Origin: Radicibacter daui | GTDB taxonomy: Bacteria; Pseudomonadota; Alphaproteobacteria; Radicibacterales; Radicibacteraceae | Assembly: GCA_030657355.1 (NCBI GenBank) | Contig: CP131056.1 | Coordinates: 2,872,501-2,936,500, forward strand | DNA: 64,000 nt | Direction: 5' to 3' | Part shown: positions 1 to 7,791 of the stretch, piece after piece | Layout: each line of letters opens with the position of its first letter | Position numbering within the stretch: position 1 is the stretch's first letter | Translations under genes and position numbers: made by a program | Notes under the pieces: model-generated | What the model was told of the DNA's origin: nothing | Databases searched by the model: none | What the model saw: only the letters and a program-made list of their open reading frames with translations

Positions 1-562
1 AGATGTAATAAACCCAGGGGATGTTGGGCAGCCGGCTCGCCGCCAGCCGGAAGATGGAGTGGAGCGACAGCGCCATCTCCACCTCGCGGCGGAAGCGGTC
101 GTCCAGTTGGCCGCCGCTATCCAGCCGGTCGAGCGCGCCGAGGCCGGTGAGATTGCCGATCTGCCCGGGCTCGTACCCCGCCGACCCCGGATCATCGAGC
201 TGGTAACCCTCATTATCCGGCGTCGGTCTGAGCGTGCGAAACAGGTCGCTGGGAGCGGCATAAGGCTGGCGGCTGCTGTACTGATCCTGCGCCACCTGCT
301 GCATCAGCTCCACGATCATGGTCGCGGTGCCGACGGAGGACATCAGCCGGCGGGAAATCACCTCGCCCTGGGTATGGGCCTGGGCATCGACTTCCGACAG
401 CCGCCGGTCGACCGACCACAGGGCGAAAGCCAGAGTGGCAAGCGCGGCCAGCACATAGAAGACGGCGAAGAAAGCGCCGCGCCGCCATCCGCCGCCCTTG
501 AGGGCTGCGGACGCTTCGGCCGCACCGATGGCGCCTGTTTCCTGCTGCGCACGATCCTGCAT
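1..562 (-). CDS. Membrane sensor protein, N-terminal part (cut by window edge)
   Basis: Reading the minus strand gives an open frame of about 187 residues running off the left edge. A stop lies in frame upstream of the chosen ATG at 562, so the N-terminus is complete. A basic stretch precedes one hydrophobic helix (about residues 30-48, FFAVFYVLAALATLAF), followed by an extracytoplasmic region ending in LPNIPWVYYI. That last motif is what I associate with periplasmic Cache-like sensor modules of diguanylate cyclases and histidine kinases. The output domain lies outside the window, so kinase, cyclase or chemoreceptor cannot be distinguished. Confidence 0.6.
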   Translation of the reverse strand, partial: MQDRAQQETGAIGAAEASAALKGGGWRRGAFFAVFYVLAALATLAFALWSVDRRLSEVDAQAHTQGEVISRRLMSSVGTATMIVELMQQVAQDQYSSRQPYAAPSDLFRTLRPTPDNEGYQLDDPGSAGYEPGQIGNLTGLGALDRLDSGGQLDDRFRREVEMALSLHSIFRLAASRLPNIPWVYYI

Positions 563-714
563 CTGGCCCCCGTCGGCCTGCCCGGCCCGTTTTTGAGGTC
601 GGCCAGTCCCGGCAACTCCCCGCTGCGGACCGGCCTGACCGTTACCGCTTCACGATAGGAAAAGCGCGAGGGACTGCAAAGAGGCGCCGTGATGAGGCGG
701 GTATGAAGCCCCGA

Positions 715-1362
715 TCAGGCCGCGGCCAGCAGGGCCGGCAGCATCTCCATGGCGCGGAAGGTCTGGGCCCCCTCGGCCGTCAGCGCCTCACGCGAGCCCG
801 GCACGGCGGCATAACCGAAAACCCTCATGCCAGCGGCAATGGCGGCGCGCACGCCCGGCACGCTGTCTTCCACCACGATGCAGTTCTGAGGGCTTGCCCC
901 CATGGCCTGTGCCGCATGCAGGAACAGGCCCGGATCGGGTTTCCAGGACCCCACCTCATAGGCGCTGAAGATGCGCCCTTCGCCGAAGAAGGGATAAAGC
1001 CCGGTCTTGCGCAGCGAGAGGCGGATTTTTTCCGGCGTGCCGTTGGAAGCAACGCAAAAGGGCAAGCCAATGGCGGCAAGCGCCCGGTCGATGCCCTCGA
1101 TCATCGTCAGCTCGGCCTGAAACAGCACATCGGAGCGGGAGCGATGGTTGGGCAGGAAATTTTCCGGCAGCGGACGGCCGAGCATGACCTCCAGATCGGC
1201 CAGCGTGTCGGCGAACTTCCAGCCGCGATATTTGACCTCCGTCTCATGCAGATCGAGCGTCAGGCCCAGTTCGCCGGCCTGCTCCACCAGCGCGCGTGTC
1301 GCCAGCAGTTCGCTATCCACCAGCACACCGTCACAATCGAAAATAACCAGCTCGAGACTCAT
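715..1362 (-). CDS. HAD-superfamily phosphatase (phosphoglycolate phosphatase / YieH-like)
   Basis: This 215-residue protein is a subfamily IA haloacid-dehalogenase hydrolase, a cytoplasmic Mg-dependent phosphatase of small sugar phosphates. Motif I is FDCDGVLVDSE near residues 8-18 with the two aspartates. Motif II is the serine of CVASNGT, the lysine lies in the GSWKPDP stretch, and the final acidic motif is VVEDSVPG. The DCDGVLVDS form is typical of 6-phosphogluconate phosphatase/YieH-type and beta-phosphoglucomutase-type members, so the substrate is not resolved. The ATG at 1362 starts just before the first strand. The next gene to the right is on the other strand and no operon is evident. 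Confidence 0.85.
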   Translation of the reverse strand: MSLELVIFDCDGVLVDSELLATRALVEQAGELGLTLDLHETEVKYRGWKFADTLADLEVMLGRPLPENFLPNHRSRSDVLFQAELTMIEGIDRALAAIGLPFCVASNGTPEKIRLSLRKTGLYPFFGEGRIFSAYEVGSWKPDPGLFLHAAQAMGASPQNCIVVEDSVPGVRAAIAAGMRVFGYAAVPGSREALTAEGAQTFRAMEMLPALLAAA

Positions 1363-1553
1363 GTTTTCCTTCGCCTACAACACAAAAGACGGCGGCCTGT
1401 GCCCCGCCTGCAATCGCTTGGGATAACCCGATTTGTTGCCGGCAGTGTGGCGCAGGGCACGGAAGCCTGTCAAAGTCGGCAGGCGTCATGGCAGCCCTGC
1501 GGGGATCATCCCGGCCAGCGCCAACAGTCAAAGAAGCGGAGCCTTGTGCTTTC

Positions 1554-2819
1554 ATGGAGCTTGATCTCGACTTTGTCCGTTCGCAGTTCCCGGCCTTTTC
1601 GGTGCCCTCGCTCAAGGGGCAGCATTTTTTTGAGAATGCCGGCGGCTCCTATACCTGCACGCAGGTGATCGGCCGGCTCGGCCGCTTCTATGACGAGACC
1701 AAGGTGCAGCCCTACGCCCCCTATGGCGCCTCGATGAAGGCCGGCCGGGCGATGGACGAAGCCTATGAGCGCCTTGCCGCCGCCCTTAATGTGGGCGAGG
1801 ACGAGGTGCATCTGGGCCCCTCCTCCAGCCAGAACACCTATGTGCTGGCACAGGCCTTCCGCCCGGTGCTGACAGCCGGCGACGAGATCGTCGTCACCAA
1901 CCAGGACCATGAGGCCAACAGCGGTGCCTGGCGGCGCCTTGCCGAGTTCGGCGTGGTGGTGCGCGAATGGCAGGTGGACCCGGATACCGGCCGGCTCGAC
2001 CCCAATGCGCTGGACGCGCTCCTGTCGGGGCGCACGAAGCTGGTCGCGATGCCGCACTGCTCCAACATCGTCGGCCACATCAATCCGGTGGCCGAGGTTG
2101 CCGCAAAAGTTCATGCCGCCGGGGCGGTGCTGGTGGTGGATGGTGTTTCCTATGCCCCGCACGGCCTGCCGGACGTCTCCGCCCTCGGCGCCGATATCTA
2201 TTTCTTCTCGCTCTACAAGACCTATGGGCCGCATCAGGGGCTGATGGTGGTGCGGCGCGAGCTGATGCAGCAGCTTGCCAACCAGAGCCACTGGTTCAAT
2301 GACGGCGAGGCGCACAAGCGCCTTGTGCCCGCCGGGCCCGACCATGCCCAGGTGGCCGCCGCCGCCGGCGTCGCCGATTATATCGACACGCTCTACCACC
2401 ATCATTTCGGCGGCAGCCCGGCCTTCCCCTCCCCGCACAATGGCAATGGCAGCGACGGTGTCGACGGCGCCGAACGTGCCCGGCAGGTGCACGGGCTGAT
2501 GCGGGCGCAGGAGGTGAAGCTGCTCACCCCGCTGCTGGAGTGGCTGCGCGGGCGCAACGGCATCCGCGTGCTGGGGCCGACGGTAGCGGAAGAACGGGCG
2601 CCAACAGTTGCCATCCACACCACGCGGCCTGCCGACCAGATTGCCGCCGCCCTTGGCGAACGCGGCGTCATGGCAAGCTACGGCCATTTTTATGCCCGCC
2701 GCCTTGTCGAGGCGCTGAAGGTACCAAGCGACCCCGGCGTGCTGCGCCTCTCCTTCGTGCACTACACCAATGACAAGGACATGGAAGCGCTGATGAAGGC
2801 GCTGGATGCCGAGCTGTAA
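1554..2819 (+). CDS. Cysteine desulfurase-like aminotransferase class V
   Basis: A 421-residue PLP-dependent fold-type I enzyme of the class V aminotransferase group, in the 'cysteine desulfurase-like' (TIGR01976) branch. The N-terminal ENAGGSY and the internal NQDHEANSG and VDGVSYAPHG segments bind PLP. The Schiff-base lysine is K222 in SLYKTYGPHQG. The true substrate is unknown for this branch. No suf or isc gene lies nearby, so a role in Fe-S assembly is not supported by context. The open frame extends 22 residues upstream, but the family N-terminus and composition favour the ATG at 1554 (MELDLDFVRSQFP). Confidence 0.8.
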   Translation: MELDLDFVRSQFPAFSVPSLKGQHFFENAGGSYTCTQVIGRLGRFYDETKVQPYAPYGASMKAGRAMDEAYERLAAALNVGEDEVHLGPSSSQNTYVLAQAFRPVLTAGDEIVVTNQDHEANSGAWRRLAEFGVVVREWQVDPDTGRLDPNALDALLSGRTKLVAMPHCSNIVGHINPVAEVAAKVHAAGAVLVVDGVSYAPHGLPDVSALGADIYFFSLYKTYGPHQGLMVVRRELMQQLANQSHWFNDGEAHKRLVPAGPDHAQVAAAAGVADYIDTLYHHHFGGSPAFPSPHNGNGSDGVDGAERARQVHGLMRAQEVKLLTPLLEWLRGRNGIRVLGPTVAEERAPTVAIHTTRPADQIAAALGERGVMASYGHFYARRLVEALKVPSDPGVLRLSFVHYTNDKDMEALMKALDAEL

Positions 2820-2837
2820 GGCACCAGCCCCGCAGCC

Positions 2838-3689
2838 TCAGCCGCCCAGCGCCGCCAGCAGCTGGTCCACCAGCCCCCGGTAGCGCGAGCCGAAAAGGCG
2901 ATAATGCACGATGGCCGGCCAGAGCCGGTAAAGGATGAGGCGCTCGCCCAGTCCCGGCTCCGGCGGCCCCATCCGCTCTGCATAAGCGGCAAAAAAAGCC
3001 GAGGGCGGGCTGTCGAACAGCCCCAGCATGGCGATGTCCACCTCGCCATGGCCGATATAGCTGGCCGGATCGACAAAGCCGCTGACCCGTCCCTCCGCCA
3101 CTACCACGTTGCCGCCCCACAGGTCGCCATGGAGCAGAGAGGGGCGCGGCTGGCGCGGCAGCCAGTCGGGCAGGCGCGAGACCAGTATCTCCAACCGGCG
3201 GGCCAAATCGGGCGGTAGATCATCGATGCCGGCCAGCAGGCGGTTTTCCGCCCAGAACCGGCACCAGTCCGGCTTCCAGCCATTATCGATGCCAAGGCGG
3301 CCATAGGCATAGTCCGCCTCCCAGCCATAAGGGCCGATGGCAAGCGCATCATCCGGCACCGGAGCCGGTGCGGCATGCAGCGTGCCCAAGGCATGACCCA
3401 GACTGGCCCAGGAGGCGGAAAGGCGCCCGCCATGGGGCAGCAGCCGCATGACCAGAATGCTCTCATCCGCCGCCAGAACCTGCGGGGCCGGTGCCCCGGT
3501 GGCGGCGATGGCGCGCAGCATGGCGGCCTCGGTCAACGGGGCGGGCCCGTTCTTGACCACCACCTCGGTGCCATCCCTCAACCAGACACGCAGCACCTGC
3601 GACAGGTCGCCGCCATGCATCACCTCGGCCCGTGCCGGCTCGCTGCCGGTCAACCGGCCCACCGCCCGGAGCAGTGCTGTCATCGGCAT
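2838..3689 (-). CDS. Fructosamine/ketosamine-3-kinase family protein
   Basis: A 283-residue kinase-fold protein of the fructosamine kinase family (protein deglycation, ATP-dependent phosphorylation of ketoamines). Recognisable parts are the nucleotide-binding lysine in VVVKNG, the catalytic HGDLWGGN (Brenner-type HxDxxxxN) and the metal-binding FVDPASYIGHGEVD. The frame is open further upstream, but the ATG at 3689 is preceded by an AGGAAGGG ribosome-binding site about nine bases away and matches the family start. It converges with the gene on its left and diverges from the GNAT gene on its right. Confidence 0.85.
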   Translation of the reverse strand: MPMTALLRAVGRLTGSEPARAEVMHGGDLSQVLRVWLRDGTEVVVKNGPAPLTEAAMLRAIAATGAPAPQVLAADESILVMRLLPHGGRLSASWASLGHALGTLHAAPAPVPDDALAIGPYGWEADYAYGRLGIDNGWKPDWCRFWAENRLLAGIDDLPPDLARRLEILVSRLPDWLPRQPRPSLLHGDLWGGNVVVAEGRVSGFVDPASYIGHGEVDIAMLGLFDSPPSAFFAAYAERMGPPEPGLGERLILYRLWPAIVHYRLFGSRYRGLVDQLLAALGG

Positions 3690-3847
3690 ATGGAACGGTC
3701 CCTTCCTGAGACGCCTTGTTCTGACTGCCCCGCTACCGGCACATTTGATGCCGACACTGGGACCAATCCGTCGATACCTTCGGTTGCGAAAGCCGTGCCC
3801 CCTCCGGGTGATACACCCAAAGATGGCAACAGTGCAAAGGCACCGCC

Positions 3848-4438
3848 ATGACCGAGATAATCCGAACTGCGCCGGTGGCCAGTGGTTCCTTGCTGCCAGA
3901 CTTCGAAACACCGCGCCTGATGCTGCGCGGACGCACGCTTGCCGACACCGATGCGTGCCTTGCCATGGACCATGAGCCGGACGTCACCCGCTTTGTCTCC
4001 GGCCCCTGGACCGATCCCGAGGCACACCGCGCCTTTATCGAAACCCGCACGCTGGGTCCCTGGCCGCAGGGCCATGGGTACTGGAGCATCCTGGAGCGCG
4101 CAGAGCCGGAAAACTTCCTTGGCTGGATCCTGCTGATCCCGGTCGCCGGCCAGGACAGTACCTCTGAAATCGGCTGGCGCCTGCGGCGCGAGGCCTGGGG
4201 CAACGGTTACGCCACCGAGGCGGCCGAACCGGTGATGCAGCACGCCCGGATGCTTGAAACCCTCGACGAGGTGATCGCGGAAATCTCTCCCGCCAATCGT
4301 GCCTCGATGCGCGTGGCCGAGAAACTGGGCATGAAGTCGCGCGGTTTTGCCGAGCTGCCCGGCGGCACGGCCCTGCGTTATGCCGCGCGTACGGGTTTCG
4401 ACGCCGGCTCGACAAGCGGCGCGGACGATCTTATCTAG
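3848..4438 (+). CDS. GNAT family N-acetyltransferase (RimJ/RimL type)
   Basis: A 196-residue acetyl-CoA-dependent N-acetyltransferase. The N-terminal FETPRLMLRG is the usual RimJ/RimL opening, followed by GWILLIP, the acetyl-CoA loop in RREAWGNGYATEAAEP, and the C-terminal ANRASMRVAEKLGMK. The substrate could be a ribosomal protein N-terminus or a small amine; nothing here decides it. The stop codon overlaps a degenerate BioR-like box, so the gene sits directly upstream of bioR but is probably transcribed separately. Confidence 0.85.
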   Translation: MTEIIRTAPVASGSLLPDFETPRLMLRGRTLADTDACLAMDHEPDVTRFVSGPWTDPEAHRAFIETRTLGPWPQGHGYWSILERAEPENFLGWILLIPVAGQDSTSEIGWRLRREAWGNGYATEAAEPVMQHARMLETLDEVIAEISPANRASMRVAEKLGMKSRGFAELPGGTALRYAARTGFDAGSTSGADDLI

Positions 4439-4440
4439 GA
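4431..4440 (+). promoter_or_regulatory. Degenerate BioR-like half box
   Basis: TTATCTAGGA shares its first seven bases with the BioR consensus TTATCTATAA and lies 14 bp before the perfect box. It overlaps the stop of the preceding gene. It may act as a weak second operator. Confidence 0.4.
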
Positions 4441-4444
4441 GAAA

Positions 4445-4454
4445 TTATCTATAA
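4445..4454 (+). promoter_or_regulatory. BioR operator upstream of bioR
   Basis: TTATCTATAA is an exact match to the published alphaproteobacterial BioR recognition motif (TTATMKATAA). It lies 17 bp before the bioR start, consistent with autorepression. Confidence 0.85.
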
Positions 4455-4471
4455 AACTGGCACCACCCCGC

Positions 4472-5146
4472 ATGACCACCACCTCCGCCAAGGAAGAAAC
4501 CCTCGCCGTGCGTATCAGCCGCATCCTTGCCGAGCGCATCGTCGCCGGCGAGATCGAGCCGGGCACGCGCCTGCGGCAAGACCATGTGGCAGAAGAGTTT
4601 GGTGCCAGCCACGTGCCGGTGCGCGAGGCTTTTCGCCGGCTGGAGGCGCAGGGCCTTGCCGTCAGCGAGCCGCGCCGGGGCGTGCGCGTCGCCTCCTTCG
4701 CCCTCAGCGAAGTTCGGGAAGTGGCGGAGATGCGGGCCGCGCTGGAAGTGCTGGCGCTGCGCCATGCCGCCCCGCACATCACCCCCGCCATTCTGGATGC
4801 AGCGGAAGAAGCCACCAAGGCCGGCGACAAATCCCGCGATGTGCGGGAATGGGAAGAAGCCAACCGGCGTTTTCACCGGCTGATCCTCACCCCCTGCAAC
4901 ATGCCCCGCCTTCTCGCCGCCATCGACGATCTGCATGCGGCAAGCGCCCGTTTCCTGTTCACCACCTGGCGCTCCAGCTGGGAAGCGCGCACCGACCATG
5001 ATCACCGGGCGATCCTTGCCGCCTTGCGGCAGGGCCAGGCCGATCAGGCGGCGGCCATTCTTGCCCGCCATGTGCAATGGATCGGCCAGCGGCCGGTCAA
5101 GACGCCGTCCGGCGCCACCCGCGACGCTTTTGCCATCGTCGGCTGA
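4472..5146 (+). CDS. bioR: BioR, GntR-family biotin repressor
   Basis: A 224-residue GntR/FadR-type regulator: a winged helix-turn-helix over residues 10-75 (IVAGEIEPGTRLRQ, ASHVPVREAFRRLEAQGL), then an FCD ligand domain with conserved HRLI and DHDHRAILAAL histidine motifs. Alphaproteobacterial BioR represses biotin synthesis and uptake genes through TTATCTATAA boxes. Exactly such boxes precede both this gene and the adjacent bioY, which makes the assignment much stronger than domain similarity alone. How BioR senses biotin status is inferred from the family. The ATG at 4472 fits the family start. Confidence 0.9.
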   Translation: MTTTSAKEETLAVRISRILAERIVAGEIEPGTRLRQDHVAEEFGASHVPVREAFRRLEAQGLAVSEPRRGVRVASFALSEVREVAEMRAALEVLALRHAAPHITPAILDAAEEATKAGDKSRDVREWEEANRRFHRLILTPCNMPRLLAAIDDLHAASARFLFTTWRSSWEARTDHDHRAILAALRQGQADQAAAILARHVQWIGQRPVKTPSGATRDAFAIVG

Positions 5147-5253
5147 CCTCCCGGCTCCCCTTTCCGCCTCCCTGAACTCCGCAGAAAACCTGGACTTTTG
5201 CAGGTTTCATCACCCGCGCCTTGCCTTGGCGAGGGAAATGTGGATTCAATAAT

Positions 5254-5263
5254 ATATAGATAG
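5254..5263 (-). promoter_or_regulatory. Second, imperfect BioR box before bioY
   Basis: ATATAGATAG matches the reverse-strand BioR consensus TTATAGATAA at eight of ten positions. It lies 16 bp from the perfect box, so paired operators are likely. Confidence 0.5.
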
Positions 5264-5269
5264 TAAAAA

Positions 5270-5279
5270 TTATCTATAA
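5270..5279 (+). promoter_or_regulatory. BioR operator upstream of bioY
   Basis: A perfect TTATCTATAA lies 21 bp before the bioY start, within an AT-rich promoter region in otherwise GC-rich DNA. It predicts biotin-responsive repression of bioY. Confidence 0.85.
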
Positions 5280-5300
5280 TTTTGAATTTGGAGTTTCGGA

Positions 5301-5879
5301 ATGTCCTTCCTTGAATCGCCGGTCCGTCCGGCTTCCAGCCCGCTTGGCCTTGATACCCGCTCGCGCCCGATGCAGGCGCTGGCCATCCTTGCCGGCACCG
5401 CACTGCTCGCCCTTGCCTCCTACATCTCGGTGCCGATGATCCCGGTGCCGGTAACGATGCAGACCTTTGCCGTCACGCTGATCGGCGCCTTGTTCGGCTG
5501 GCGCCTTGGCGCCGCCACCGTCATCGCCTGGCTCATGGAAGCGGCAGCCGGCCTGCCCGTGCTCTCCGGCGGTGCCGGCGGCCTTGCGCCGTTTGCCGGC
5601 CCGACGGCGGGTTATCTCTTTGCCTTTCCGCTCTGCGCCGCGCTGACCGGCTGGCTGGTTGAAAAGGGCTGGAACGGCCGCAAGGTGCTGCGCGCCTTCC
5701 TTGCCATGCTGGCCGGCAATGCCGCCTGCCTCGTGCTGGGCGCCCTGTGGCTCGCCGCCCTCATCGGACCGGCGAAGGCCATCGCGCTCGGCATCACACC
5801 CTTCATCGTCGGCGGCATCCTGAAGTCCGCCCTTGGCGCTGCCACGCTGAAGGCGCTGGCCCGCCGCAAGGCCGCCTGA
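5301..5879 (+). CDS. bioY: BioY biotin transporter (S component)
   Basis: A 192-residue integral membrane protein with about six hydrophobic helices. Family signatures are the PMIPVPVTMQTF segment near residues 45-56, GLPVLSGGAGG, and GPTAGYLFAFP. BioY binds biotin in the cytoplasmic membrane and works alone or with the ECF module BioMN. No bioM or bioN is adjacent here, so it may act alone or borrow an energising unit encoded elsewhere. It follows bioR with its own promoter and two BioR boxes. The downstream DUF1284 gene starts nine bases after it and is probably co-transcribed. Confidence 0.92.
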   Translation: MSFLESPVRPASSPLGLDTRSRPMQALAILAGTALLALASYISVPMIPVPVTMQTFAVTLIGALFGWRLGAATVIAWLMEAAAGLPVLSGGAGGLAPFAGPTAGYLFAFPLCAALTGWLVEKGWNGRKVLRAFLAMLAGNAACLVLGALWLAALIGPAKAIALGITPFIVGGILKSALGAATLKALARRKAA

Positions 5880-5887
5880 GGCAAGCC

Positions 5888-6316
5888 ATGACCGTCCGGC
5901 TCCGCCCGCATCATCTCCTGTGCCTGCTGACCTATGTCGGCAAGGGCTACAGCCCCGCCTTCACCGCGAACTATGACGCAGTGGCCGTGCGGCTCGCCAA
6001 AGGCGAGGAGATCCAGATCGTGGCGGGGCCGGATGATATCTGCGCGCCCTTGCTGGGCGAAGAAGACGCCCATTGCCGTCGGCAAAGCGTTATCCGGCGC
6101 GATGAGGCTGCCGCGGCGGACAATGGCCGGCTGCTGGGATTTGCGGTGACATCGGGCACCCGGTTGACGCTAGACGCCGGACGGCTCGCCCATCTGCGCT
6201 CGGCCTTCACCCAGGGCTTGTCCCGTAGTGCCTGCGCAGGCTGCGAATGGTCGGCTCTCTGCTCGCAGATTGCCGACAGCGGATATGAGGAAGCGCGGGT
6301 GAAGAAGACTTGCTGA
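5888..6316 (+). CDS. DUF1284 domain protein
   Basis: A 142-residue protein starting MTVRLRPHHLLCLLTYVGKGYS, the characteristic N-terminus of the DUF1284 family. It has conserved histidines near the start and cysteines at DDICAP, DAHCRR, and in a C-terminal cluster (ACAGCEWSALC) that could bind metal or an Fe-S cluster. The molecular function is not known. It begins nine bases after bioY, suggesting co-transcription under BioR control, although a biotin role is not established. The final residues VKKTC end just before a strong terminator. Confidence 0.75.
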   Translation: MTVRLRPHHLLCLLTYVGKGYSPAFTANYDAVAVRLAKGEEIQIVAGPDDICAPLLGEEDAHCRRQSVIRRDEAAAADNGRLLGFAVTSGTRLTLDAGRLAHLRSAFTQGLSRSACAGCEWSALCSQIADSGYEEARVKKTC

Positions 6317-6360
6317 CGGCAGCAGCTGCGGGGCCTGCATCCCCACCGGGCCTTCGGCCC

Positions 6361-6385
6361 ACCTCCCCGTTTCGGGGAGGTTTTT
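6361..6385 (+). terminator. Rho-independent terminator after bioY-DUF1284
   Basis: A nine-base-pair perfect stem (ACCTCCCCG/CGGGGAGGT) with a TTT loop is followed by a T run. Confidence 0.8.
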
Positions 6386-6405
6386 CAATAAATTAGCGCA
6401 ACCAT

Positions 6406-6453
6406 CCTCCCCCACCTCGTGGGGGAGGTGTCCGCGAAGCGGACGGAGGGGGA
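6406..6453. repeat. REP-like double hairpin
   Basis: CTCCCCCAC/GTGGGGGAG forms a nine-base-pair stem, followed at once by a second small stem TCCGC-gaa-GCGGA. Elements of this composition are common intergenic palindromes in alphaproteobacteria. A related GC-rich palindrome occurs near 58,247. Confidence 0.5.
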
Positions 6454-6493
6454 TGTAGGCTTTTCTGTTTGCCCGCTCCGTAAACCCACCTGG

Positions 6494-7138
6494 TTAACGC
6501 CGCACCGCCTCATACACCAGCCGCAGCCCCAGCACCGCCATCAGCCCGCCGGCCAGCCGGTCGATCACGCCCTTGGCATGCAGATAGGCCGCGCGCGGGC
6601 GGTGGGAGGAAAAGACCAGCGCGACCACGAGATACCACAGGGTCTCGACCGTAAAGACGCCCACCGGCACCAGCAGCACGCCGGCAAGCGGCATGTGGGC
6701 CGGCATCAACGCGGCAAACACACCGGCATAAACGATGGCCGCCTTGGGATTGCTGGTCTGGATCAGATAGGAAAGTCCGAAGACGCGCAGGAAGCTGGCC
6801 CTGCCGCGGGCAGTACCGCCCTCGTTCGCCGCCAGTGGCATCGCGGCGCTGCGCCAGATGTTCCAGCCGATCCAGGCGAGATAAAGCCCGCCCACACCCT
6901 TCAGCACGATATAGAGCGTGGGCACCTGCTGGATGACCACCTGCAACCCGGCCAGCGCCAGCGCCGCGAAGGTGACGCCGCCAAACCCCATGCCCAGCGC
7001 CGCTGCAACACCGTTCATGCGCGATCCGGCAATGGAAGTGCGGGCCACATGCAGGAAGCTGGGGCCGGGAATAATGGCGCCCATCAGGATGGCGCCCATG
7101 ATGCTGGAGATGACGAGCAGGATTTGAAGGGCGGTCAT
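6494..7138 (-). CDS. LysE-family amino-acid exporter (RhtB type)
   Basis: A 214-residue inner-membrane protein with six predicted helices. The motifs PGPSFLHVARTSIAGSR near residue 25 and the early GVAAALGMGFGG stretch are those of the LysE/RhtB superfamily, which exports amino acids or their derivatives. The substrate cannot be read from sequence. It is transcribed alone, convergent with the bioY operon. Confidence 0.88.
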   Translation of the reverse strand: MTALQILLVISSIMGAILMGAIIPGPSFLHVARTSIAGSRMNGVAAALGMGFGGVTFAALALAGLQVVIQQVPTLYIVLKGVGGLYLAWIGWNIWRSAAMPLAANEGGTARGRASFLRVFGLSYLIQTSNPKAAIVYAGVFAALMPAHMPLAGVLLVPVGVFTVETLWYLVVALVFSSHRPRAAYLHAKGVIDRLAGGLMAVLGLRLVYEAVRR

Positions 7139-7298
7139 GGCAAGGGCCTGGCTGCCAGCGGGCGCAGGCAGCGGCGCGGTATGCGCCCGAAACTCCCGCC
7201 GTTCATGGGAATGAAGGCCTGCGCCGCGCAGTCTACACCGGCAAACCGCCCGGGCAAGCTGGCGGCATCACAGTTTCCGGCGGGAGGTGAAGCGCGGC

Positions 7299-7526
7299 TT
7301 ACCCTTCGCCGGGTGCGCCCGGCCCGCCGCAGCCTGCCGTGGCCTCCGCCGCCTCTTCCGCATCCAGTTCGCCTTCCGGATCATCCACTGAAAGGCAGCC
7401 GGCCGCGCCCTGCGCCCCGGCCGCCGCGCCAATGCCGTTGCAGCAGGCGCCATGGACGACCGCCTTGAAGACGGTACCGGCAAGGCTCGCGACTTCATGT
7501 TGCAAATCGGAAATCAGATGGCTCAT
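7299..7526 (-). CDS. Small cysteine-containing protein of unknown function
   Basis: A 75-residue frame starting MSHLISDLQHEVASLAG, preceded by a strong AAGGAGG ribosome-binding site, which is the main evidence that it is expressed. It has an amphipathic N-terminal helix, a GACCNG motif near residue 30, an acidic middle (DDPEGELDAEEA) and a Gly/Pro-rich tail with another cysteine. I do not recognise the family. A shadow is possible, but the ribosome-binding site and spacing favour a real gene. Confidence 0.5.
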   Translation of the reverse strand: MSHLISDLQHEVASLAGTVFKAVVHGACCNGIGAAAGAQGAAGCLSVDDPEGELDAEEAAEATAGCGGPGAPGEG

Positions 7527-7588
7527 CGCCGCCTCCTTTCCCTGGCAAGGCCCGCCTCCCTCGCGGGACCACAACCCCTCACCTCAAG

Positions 7589-7604
7589 TGTGAACTCTAT
7601 CACA
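7589..7604. promoter_or_regulatory. CRP-like operator
   Basis: TGTGA-N6-TCACA is a perfect core palindrome, with flanking AA and TT also matching the extended E. coli CRP consensus. It lies 188 bp before the ABC transporter operon, and 63 bp from the start of the divergent small gene. Confidence 0.55.
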
Positions 7605-7791
7605 GTTTATACGGAAATTCGAGGTGGCGGGTTCCCGGCTGCGACAACGGGCCCCTCACGATTGTCATCGAACCGAAACCCGGGCGTCACCCGGCTGTTA
7701 TCTGGCTATGGCATGCAGGGTTCTTGCGAAGGGCTCTCAGCGACAGGGAGTGCGGGCCCCGCTTTTCTATTTTCTCCGCAAGGCCCCGCCG

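Noticed and set aside
1506-2762. A long minus-strand frame opposite the cysteine-desulfurase-like gene
   Set aside because: Composition is typical of an antisense shadow, and the plus-strand protein has full family motifs.
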